Source of the DNA: Sabethes cyaneus | Lineage: Eukaryota; Arthropoda; Insecta; Diptera; Culicidae | Length of the DNA: 64,000 bases | Direction: 5' to 3' | NCBI RefSeq assembly: GCF_943734655.1 | Contig: NC_071355.1 | Coordinates: 76,831,449 to 76,895,448 of the forward strand | Part shown: one piece after another, positions 56,301 to 64,000 of the stretch | Layout of the letters: the number at the start of each line of letters is the position of its first letter | Numbering within the stretch: position 1 is the stretch's first letter | The notes under the pieces: generated by a model | What the model was told of the DNA's origin: nothing | The model's database searches: none | What the model saw: the letters and a program-made list of their open reading frames with translations, nothing else | Translations under genes and position numbers: made by a program

Positions 56301-59300
56301 TTTGGTTCTATTTGCTTGATTAGTTCTCGAGTTATGAGGAAATTTGAATTTCATTTGTATAGGAGCCCCCCCTCCTAAAGTGAGTAGGGGTCCCAATTCA
56401 TCATAGAAAAAATTTTTGTCTCCAAAAAACCCACGTGCCAAATTTGGTTCCATTTACTTGATTAGTTCTCGAGTTATGAGGAAATTTGAATTTCATTTGT
56501 ATAGGAGCCCCCCCTCCTAAAGTGAGTAGGGGTCCCAATTCATCATAGAAAAAAATTTTGTCTCCAAAAAACCCACGTGCCAAATTTGGTTCCATTTGCT
56601 TGATTAGTTCTCGAGTTATGAGGAAATTTGTATTTCGTTTGTATAGGAGCCCCCCCTCTTAAAGTGGGGAGGGGTTCTAATTCACCATAGAAAATATTCA
56701 TGCCCTAGAAAACTTTCACATGCCAAATTTGGTTCCATTCGCGTGATTAATTCTCGAGTTATGAGGAAATTTGAATTTCATTTATATAGGAGCCCCCTTT
56801 CCTAAAGTGGGGAGGGGTCCCAATTCATCATAGAAAAAAAATTCGTCTCCAAAATCACCAACGTGCCAAATTTAGTTCCATTTTGCTTGATTAGTTCTCG
56901 AGTTATGAGGAAATTTGTATTTCGTTTGTATAGGAGCCCCCCCTCTTAAAGTGGGGAGGGGTCCTTATTTACCATAGAAAATATTCATGCCCTTGAAAAC
57001 TTTCACATGCCAAATTTTGTTCCATTTGCTTGATTAGTTCTTCAGTTATGAGGAAATTTGTATTTCATGTGTATAGGATCCCCCCCCTCCTAAAACGGGG
57101 AGGGGTGACAATTCATTATAGAAAAAAATTTTGTCTCCAAAAACACCCACATGCCAAATTTGGTTCCATTTGCTTGATTAGTTCTCGAGTTATGAAGAAA
57201 TTTGTATGGAAGCCCCCCCTTTTAAAGAGGAGAGGAGTTATAATTCCCTATATAAAGAGGGGAGGGGTCTCAATTTACCATAGAATAAATTCTTGTCACC
57301 GAAAACACCCACATGCCAAATTTTGTTCTATTTGCTTGATTAGTTGTCGAGTTATGCAGAAATTTGTGTTTCATTTGTATGGGAGCCCCCCCTCTTAGTG
57401 GGGGGAGGGGTTTCTAACCATCACTAAAACCTTTCCTGGCCCCAAAAAACCTCTACATGCATATTTTCATGCCGATTGGTTCAGTAGTTTTCGATTCTAT
57501 AAGGAACATACGGACAGACAGACAGACAGACAGAAATCCTTCTTTATAGGTATAGATTGAGCGGTTCGCTCGAACTCGCTTTCTAAAGAAGAGAGGGGTC
57601 TCAATTCACCATAGAAAAAAATCTTGCGTCCAAAACCACTTACATGTCAAATTTGGTTCCATTTGCTAGATTAGTTCTCGAGTTATGAGGAAATTTGTTT
57701 TTCGTTTGTATAGGAGCCCCCCCTCTTAAATTGGGGAAATCCATAGAAAGTATACCATAGAAAATATTCTTGCCTACAAAAACACCCAAATGATAAATTT
57801 GGTTCCATTTGCTTGATTAGTTCTAGAGTTATGAGGAAATTTGTATTTCGTTTGTATGAGAGCCCCCCTCTTAAAAAAGTAAGGGGTCCTAATTCATCAT
57901 AGAAAAAATGGTTGCCTCCAAAAACACCCACATGCCAAATATGGTTCCATTTGTTTGATTAGTTCTCGAATTATGAGGAAATTTGTATTTCATTTGTGTA
58001 GAAGCACCCCCTCTTAAAGTTGGGAGGGGTCCTAATTCACCATAGAAAATATTTTTGCCTCCAGAAACCTCCACATGCCAAATTTGGTTCTATTTGCTTG
58101 ATTAGTTCTCGAGTTATGAGGAAATTTGAATTTCATTTGTATAGGAGCCCCCCCTCCTAAAGTGAGTAGGGGTCCCAATTCATCATAGAAAAAATTTTTG
58201 TCTCCAAAAAACCCACGTGCCAAATTTGGTTCCATTTACTTGATTAGTTCTCGAGTTATGAGGAAATTTGAATTTCATTTGTATAGGAGCCCCCCCTCCT
58301 AAAGTGAGTAGGGGTCCCAATTCATCATAGAAAAAAATTTTGTCTCCAAAAAACCCACGTGCCAAATTTGGTTCCATTTGCTTGATTAGTTCTCGAGTTA
58401 TGAGGAAATTTGTATTTCGTTTGTATAGGAGCCCCCCCTCTTAAAGTGGGGAGGGGTTCTAATTCACCATAGAAAATATTCATGCCCTAGAAAACTTTCA
58501 CATGCCAAATTTGGTTCCATTCGCGTGATTAATTCTCGAGTTATGAGGAAATTTGAATTTCATTTATATAGGAGCCCCCTTTCCTAAAGTGGGGAGGGGT
58601 CCCAATTCATCATAGAAAAAAAATTCGTCTCCAAAATCACCAACGTGCCAAATTTAGTTCCATTTTGCTTGATTAGTTCTCGAGTTATGAGGAAATTTGT
58701 ATTTCGTTTGTATAGGAGCCCCCCCTCTTAAAGTGGGGAGGGGTCCTTATTTACCATAGAAAATATTCATGCCCTTGAAAACTTTCACATGCCAAATTTT
58801 GTTCCATTTGCTTGATTAGTTCTTCAGTTATGAGGAAATTTGTATTTCATGTGTATAGGATCCCCCCCCTCCTAAAACGGGGAGGGGTGACAATTCATTA
58901 TAGAAAAAAATTTTGTCTCCAAAAACACCCACATGCCAAATTTGGTTCCATTTGCTTGATTAGTTCTCGAGTTATGAAGAAATTTGTATGGAAGCCCCCC
59001 CTTTTAAAGAGGAGAGGAGTTATAATTCCCTATATAAAGAGGGGAGGGGTCTCAATTTACCATAGAATAAATTCTTGTCACCGAAAACACCCACATGCCA
59101 AATTTTGTTCTATTTGCTTGATTAGTTGTCGAGTTATGCAGAAATTTGTGTTTCATTTGTATGGGAGCCCCCCCTCTTAGTGGGGGGAGGGGTTTCTAAC
59201 CATCACTAAAACCTTTCCTGGCCCCAAAAAACCTCTACATGCATATTTTCATGCCGATTGGTTCAGTAGTTTTCGATTCTATAAGGAACATACGGACAGA

Positions 59301-62300
59301 CAGACAGACAGACAGAAATCCTTCTTTATAGGTATAGATTGAGCGGTTCGCTCGAACTGTGTAACAGGATGTTCTATCAATGTTTAGGGAGTCACCGGTA
59401 GTGTGTATTGGGATTGGGAGACTGAACAGTGACAATCTGCAGAGAACTGCCCGCGGAACAGTTAGTGCAAGATATTTGGTTAAAAAGGGATACCACAGCA
59501 CCGTGTAAACATTCTTCACTAGTGTGTCCAGTATTGAGCATTTTCTTAGGCATAAAACAAATTTAACACGTTAAATTATCCCAAATCCAAGGTGTACGAT
59601 GTGCTGAAACGACTTCAAGAACGTTTGATGATCGACAGGAAACTCGGAATGACAGAAAAGAAAATCTGCTGATACTAAAACTTACTTCAAAGTGGGTGTT
59701 ATTTTCAAACGGAATCCGAAGTGGCTATTGAGTAATCCGTCAAAAATAGCAAGACCTTTGCTATCATATGTACAGAATGCAAATAAGAGTACTAGCTAGT
59801 TTCAAGGCACAAATTGTACCGAACTTTAACGCAGAGCGAAATCTGGAGGCAAAGGAATGAGCAAAAATTAATCTAATTAATATTATTATTTCAATAGTAA
59901 ATGCACTACATCGCATTACATTTATAATATTTGCTAAAATATTTATATTTGCTGTCATATTTCTGAAATATCTGAAAATATTGACAATCATTCTTTAACA
60001 AAATGTGCTACAATCTACGTAAAAACCATAACAAGGTCTGTCAGACATTGACTAGAAGAAATTTAGTAAGATTTTTTTGTTATTTTAACCACTAACCGCC
60101 GCTAATTCATAACAACTGGTGGAATAGTTGTTATACACCTTGGATTTGGAGTTGTTGTACACCTTGGATTTGGGATAATTTAACGTGTTAAATTTGTTTT
60201 ATGCCTAAGAAAATGCTCAATACTGGACACACTAGTGAAGAATGTTTACACGGTGCTGTGGTATCCCTTTTTAACCAGATATCTTGCACTAACTGTTCCG
60301 CGGGCAATTCTCTGCAGATTGTCACTGTTCACTCTCCCAATCCCAATACACACTACCGGTGACTCCCTAAACATTGATAGAACATCCTGTTACACAGTTC
60401 GAGCGAACCGCTCAATACAGTATAAATATCACAATCCTCGCCTAGCGTAAAACGAACAGTTCAATGGATAATATTGTTTCAGTTCAATTTTAAAGGATTA
60501 TCTACTTTATTTATGTATTGATGAAGCAGTCCAATTATTCTTGTTTATAACAACCGTTTGTTAGAAAAGTCGACAACTAAATAATTTTTTAAGTAACATA
60601 GCCTGTTATAATTTTGTTAGCTCCTCCAGATCGCGATAGCAGGGTAAATTTTAGGCAATAATTTGAGTTAGCGGTTCGCGGTTGGATCACTAAATATTAT
60701 GTTGCAGTAAATATTAAAAGCCACACACAAAGCTGAATGCAAATATTGTGTTATTTGACAGCATGTTAATAATTAATTGGTTTTATTAACAATCCATTCA
60801 TTAATTGACAATTCCATGTATTGCAAAATTTGTGAAGTTTATTTAATTCATTTCATCGTCAACAACGGTAGAGCTGAAAATGTCCAAAAGTATGTTGCGT
60901 GAAATAATCGCTGAAAACGTGCGTTAAAAAAGATGAAAATTTTTCTGATTTTCTTTCATGCTTAAGTATATAGTGTTCATTGACCTGCAAACACATCCAC
61001 AGCAAAGGGGACAACTTTACCACCGTCTGCAATTCTTCCGCCACGGCAGGTCACGAATGACAACAAATTATTCGTCGAAAACAAACTGAACCAAGCTCCG
61101 GCATCCAATCAAAACGAGATAGCGGAGCACTCAACCGAACCAAGTACTCTGGGCAAAATATCATTAAAATTAATTTCGCATGGCGGAAGGGCTGATGGTT
61201 TGGTCGGGATTCAGAGAGCAGGTATGATGTCGAAGTTTTCACTCTGTTGTGAACGCAAGTCTAGAAGATTGTGGGACGTAGGTGCACGGTGCGCTGTAGC
61301 GTGCGTAAACGTGAAACCATTTTCATGGGTCGTTATGACCGGTGTGGTGGCTGTGGCAGGAAAACTCACAGCAACAGAAAGTGGTCGCTTTAGCGGATCA
61401 CCATAATGCCATGTCGTGCTGGAAAAAAGGGTTGCACGGTTAGCAGAAATACAAGAACGCAGGACGAACCAATATGCCAAAGCTTCTTGCCCAGTAACAG
61501 CATCAGGTTGCTCGTTATAGCTGCACAAGTTTGGTTTCCTGGTTTGCTCTTTCGAAATAATTGAATGTGGCACTGCGAGTTTCATTATAATTTTAAAGCA
61601 TTGATTTTTATTTGGTTTGCCAGTCTTCGTCATGACCTTGCCAGTTAAATTCGGTATTAACCGTTTCAAAACAACTAAATAAAACTATGTAAAAAATAGA
61701 AATAAACTTTGTCACTGACCAAATAGAGACCAAAGTGGAGAAATAGCAAAACATCATTTGTGGTTTTGTCACTAGACAGCAATTTCAGACGCTAGGAAGA
61801 GCATCTGCTAACCGTGGGTTTTATTATTTAGTGTGCAAACAAGGAATTTAGTTTCAGTACACACAAGACCTCTTTTTTTATTGATATGTCGTCGACCGGT
61901 CAGTCGAAACAAGCTCTGTCGTCAACTGCATTCTTTTACTGTCCTATTACTTTTTCTCCTTAATTAATGTTATGGCTCATCAACACACAGTACTTCGCGT
62001 CTTAGCATGAAGTAGTGACAGTGTTTAAACAACCACAACATAATTTCTATCCTTCAAGATCGGCACTAGACTACTGAAGACCACTTTTATTTTAATGTTT
62101 AAATTTGGTATTAGACGTGTCGGTGAAACAAAGTAAAGCAAACTCAGCTTACAATTTAATTTTTCTTTTTATACATGAAATTAAATTGCAGTGAATTTAA
62201 AATTTTTCTACTTGAATGAGTTGAAATTTGTGCCATCAAACTGAGATTGGCTTGAAACATTTAAGCGAAAAATCAACCTTAATTAAAAGGTGAGTCATCT

Positions 62301-62596
62301 CTAGTCTTGCTGTCTTACGGTAAACTTTTACTTACCATCAACCTGGGTAAGACAGCTGGTGTAGGTCGGCGGACAGTCCAGCACATACTTGTCCAGTTCG
62401 TCTTGATCTCGCTCAAAGTCCTCGCAGGTGGTCACTATGTTGGGCAAGCTGCCACCCACGGGCGGGTTGCGATGATGTGATGAACCGTCGGCAGCCACGA
62501 CGTTTAAAGCTGTCCGAAAGGGAGCCTCCGCTCCCTCGCCGCAAACGTAGCATCTACGGGCGTACACGATTGTCGCCGAAGGACCGACTGCCAGCA
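53366..62596 (-). CDS. Ly6/uPAR three-finger, probably GPI-anchored protein (two exons seen)
   Basis: Exons are 62596-62336 and 53919-53366. Acceptor TTTTGTTTCAG precedes the first, donor GTAAGT follows it (62335), and acceptor CTTTCTCTTCCAG precedes the second. The junction splits a Gly codon (...QVDG|DMELRTC). The domain has the expected ten cysteines: RRCYVCGEG, then TTCEDF, LDCPPTYTSC, RTCGEN, NDCKS, and the closing YCYCSEDLCN. A long insert (about 30 residues with SSHHRNPPVGG) sits in the first finger. After CN come about 130 low-complexity residues (His/Asn/acidic) and a hydrophobic C terminus (MGNLLLLFALLVVVGRGL) that fits a GPI signal or a membrane segment. The signal-peptide exon was not found; it must end in phase 1. 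Insect members act at the cell surface, for example in channel modulation or septate junctions; the function here is unknown. Confidence 0.85.
53981..54136 (+). repeat. Dispersed 156-bp repeat, copy 2
   Basis: Near-identical to 31105-31260, with a few substitutions and a 2-bp difference near 54082. It keeps the open frame KPFGLYISIATEVYEIIS. Confidence 0.65.
54290..54530 (+). pseudogene. Non-LTR retrotransposon C-terminal fragment
   Basis: In shifted frames: 'SEICRKAFHWNPQGQ', 'DIRAVDENLSWRQVKAISDN' and 'RYWRSLISSLYCTGPPA'. This is the same terminal block as at 15620-15850 on the minus strand, from a related family. There are stops within it. Confidence 0.65.
55540..57480 (-). repeat. Satellite-like tandem array, about 13 units
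   Basis: Unit starts (CAAATTTGGTTCCAT or variants) fall near 55553, 55694, 55866, 56015, 56154, 56296, 56439, 56581, 56723, 56863, 57012, 57150 and 57319, a period of roughly 140-170 bp with moderate divergence between units. Open frames of 60-120 codons arise from the units and are not genes. Confidence 0.85.
55791..57572. repeat. 1,782-bp tandem duplication, copy A
   Basis: Identical by eye to 57573-59354. It contains the satellite units, the Helitron-like 5' end (57540-57556) and 16 bp of the flanking arm (TTGAGCGGTTCGCTCG). Confidence 0.9.
57573..59354. repeat. 1,782-bp tandem duplication, copy B
   Basis: Second copy, directly adjacent. The breakpoints share the 4-bp microhomology AACT (55791, 57573, 59355). 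Confidence 0.9.
60546..62335. other. Intron DNA next to the Ly6 donor site
   Basis: AT-rich with one GC-richer part (61050-61560). The minus frame 61211-61669 (152 codons) has no recognised family and lacks a good splice context. No repeat identified. Confidence 0.35.
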
Positions 62597-64000
62597 CTGA
62601 AACAAAACCAAACGAGCAGACGAACGTTTACCAGATTGTAAGGTTATGTGGATAATTAGAATGATGAGATCGTAACACGTTAATGGTAGATAACAATAAT
62701 AATAGAAGTGATTGCTAATGGTCATTGCAGGGTCTGTACCGACAGAGCAATTAATTTGAAGCCACGACATGAAGCATGAGCTGGCTGGACTATATTGATG
62801 GGGGTTAGGAATACTGTGTTGACTTCGTCTCGAAACCCTACAAGGTAATAATTAGATTTACTTTTATGTAAAAAAATGATTATTGTACAGTGTTATTAAA
62901 CGTATTCATGATTGAATGCAGTAAATCTCTATGTATCTAACATAGCAAACAAGGGTTACTAGTTATGTTTTCAATGTATAGCATTAAATTAGAATAGTTA
63001 TTGTTTTCCAGTTGTTGTATGTTACTTTGTTGAGTTAAAATCGTGCAATTGTTTAAACGAACATTTACAAAATTGATAACGCAGATCTTAATGATTGTGA
63101 ATTGAGTCCCATAAGGGCCAAACAGAATGCTGTGGCAACGCATTCGTCAGCGTCAATTTGATAATATACCTATGGAAAAACTGTCAAAATAACTCTGACG
63201 GACGCGTTGACGCAGCATTTTGTTTGGACTTTTACTGTTGGGGTTGAAAAATATACTTTCCTCTGAGTGAATTGAAGAATAATGGACAATCACAAATCAG
63301 TTATTAAATCTAGCCGAATCTATCATTGTAAGTTCATAGCAGCTGCATTGTAAGTTACCATTAAGCGGTTTAATAACAATAAACGAGTTTCCATTCCATT
63401 TCCATTTACTTCTACAACTACTAAAATAGAATTTCTCTAAAATGTTTTCTCGCTTGTTCGTGAATCTACTAAGACACTCGAAATAATTTTTAATGATTTG
63501 ATTAATCAAATTTATGAACACATTCTATATAATTTATAAATACATTCTGTATTATTTACCGTGTGCCAAACGTGAAGTATACGATGAATAAAGCACAGAA
63601 AGACCGACGCGAGATTTGTTGTGTTAAGCTTCTGTTGCACATTTACTATAATAGTAGATGTAGCGTGATGCTAAAATGAAAGTATCACGTATTTCCATTG
63701 AAACTGGTAACCTAATAAATGGCTTACGTTTCTGGTGAATGAAAAGTGTACTCTATAGATGGTTTGATTTACTGGTGATACGATGCTAGCTACCGTGTCA
63801 GGTAGCTATATTTTTCCGCAACGTCGTCGTTGTGGTTTCCTAGAACGTAGTGTTCAGAACAAAGATTGTTTCCTTTTGAGCAGCATCCTTTCGTAAGTAT
63901 TTTCTTAACACTCGTTCACTCAATATATATTGCAATGCAATACTGAAACCGTCGTATGTAATCTGACTATAATTACAGTCAACACAAACCATTTAAAAAC
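62597..64000. other. Upstream intron or flank of the Ly6 gene
   Basis: The next upstream exon should end in phase 1 and encode a signal peptide; I did not find a convincing one before the window ends. The DNA is AT-rich and otherwise unassigned. Confidence 0.35.

Larger units (their letters stand above)
55215..59338 (-). mobile_element. Helitron-like element with internal satellite array
   Basis: On the minus strand it begins TCTATACCTATAAAGAAGG (59338) with a (CTGT)n run and ends GGGTCAGCTAG (55215). Compared with the intact opposite arm, it sits exactly between A and T with no duplication. TC start, CTAG end and A/T insertion are Helitron features. The interior is a tandem array of about 140-170-bp units (core CCAAATTTGGTTCCATTTGC...AGTTATGAGGAAATTTG, and GGAGCCCCCCCTC). 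No RepHel protein is present. Confidence 0.7.
55085..60545. mobile_element. Inverted-repeat transposon with 389-bp arms, split by a Helitron-like element
   Basis: The right arm is 60157-60545. The left arm is in two parts, 55085-55214 and 59339-59597 (130 + 259 = 389 bp). The outer ends are AACAAGAATAATTGG / CCAATTATTCTTGTT. The flanks read TTAA-like on the left and TTAT-like on the right, a possible 4-bp target duplication. The 560-bp centre (59598-60156) has a frame-shifted 'KVYDVLKRLQERL' block that hints at a mariner-type transposase remnant. Confidence 0.8.
53920..62335 (-). other. 8.4-kb intron of the Ly6 gene, filled by transposons
   Basis: It contains the dispersed repeat at 53981, a non-LTR remnant (54290-54530), the inverted-repeat element with the Helitron-like insertion (55085-60545), and 1.8 kb of plain DNA next to the donor. 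Confidence 0.8.

Noticed and set aside
55553..57340. Regularly spaced repeats, considered as a CRISPR array
   Set aside because: Units are contiguous 140-170 bp satellites without unique spacers, in a eukaryotic setting with introns and SINEs.
55901..59180. Ten or more frames of 60-120 codons (MEPNLARGFFGD..., MISSSVMRKFVFHVY...)
   Set aside because: They arise from satellite units of the Helitron-like array, recur identically in both duplicate copies, and show no coding family.
61211..61669. 152-codon minus-strand frame inside the Ly6 intron
   Set aside because: No homology recognised; lies between well-defined exons and lacks a convincing start or splice context.
62504..62770. Signal-peptide exon for the Ly6 protein in the overlapping minus frame (MSWLQINC...)
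   Set aside because: It reads through the acceptor of the known exon in another frame and does not give a signal peptide joined in phase.

Overview
The window looks like euchromatic DNA from a large, repeat-rich mosquito genome, probably culicine (Aedes- or Culex-like). This rests on an insect-type alpha-amylase gene, a Ly6/three-finger gene with an intron of more than 8 kb, and many decayed mosquito-type transposons: RTE-like non-LTR elements, Tc1/mariner DD37D, a pogo-like piece, BEL/Pao, Penelope-like, tRNA-derived SINEs, hAT-type MITEs and a Helitron-like array. The species is inferred, not shown.

Only three host genes can be supported. (1) A coiled-coil CCDC174-family protein on + (last exon 13373-14727; upstream exons not found). 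(2) A complete two-exon alpha-amylase on + (21227-21415 joined to 21472-22800, 505 aa, secreted, with all three catalytic acids and the chloride-binding arginines). (3) A Ly6/uPAR three-finger, probably GPI-anchored surface protein on - (exons 62596-62336 and 53919-53366; the signal-peptide exon was not found). They are functionally unrelated neighbours.

Layout. 1-1.5 kb: 3' part of a Helitron-like element. 1.5-7 kb: AT-rich intergenic DNA with foldback MITEs. 7-11.2 kb: SINE, mariner piece, decayed RTE interrupted by a hAT element. 11.2-14.7 kb: CCDC174 with a minisatellite upstream. 14.9-19 kb: RTE with a nested SINE, other retroelement pieces, MITEs, Penelope-like tail. 19.3-20.5 kb: dead DD37D transposon. 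21.2-22.9 kb: alpha-amylase. 23-25.9 kb: degenerate 12-mer array and a 1.2 kb purine-only-like tract. 26-36 kb: mostly unassigned DNA with a SINE, a pogo-like fragment, a (TA)93 MITE and a long TIR element. 36.5-40.3 kb: BEL/Pao and Tc1-like remnants and a hAT MITE. 40.3-43.4 kb: apparently low-repeat DNA. 43.4-51.9 kb: three RTE remnants, SINE, hAT MITEs. 53.4-62.6 kb: the Ly6 gene, whose intron carries a 389-bp-arm inverted-repeat element split by a Helitron-like array that was later tandemly duplicated (1,782 bp).

I found no convincing new biological system. The most informative structure is the nested inverted repeat/Helitron/tandem duplication at 55085-60545, where the uninterrupted opposite arm preserves the empty insertion site and dates the events relative to one another. 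All coordinates and repeat matches were read by eye; none was confirmed by alignment software.
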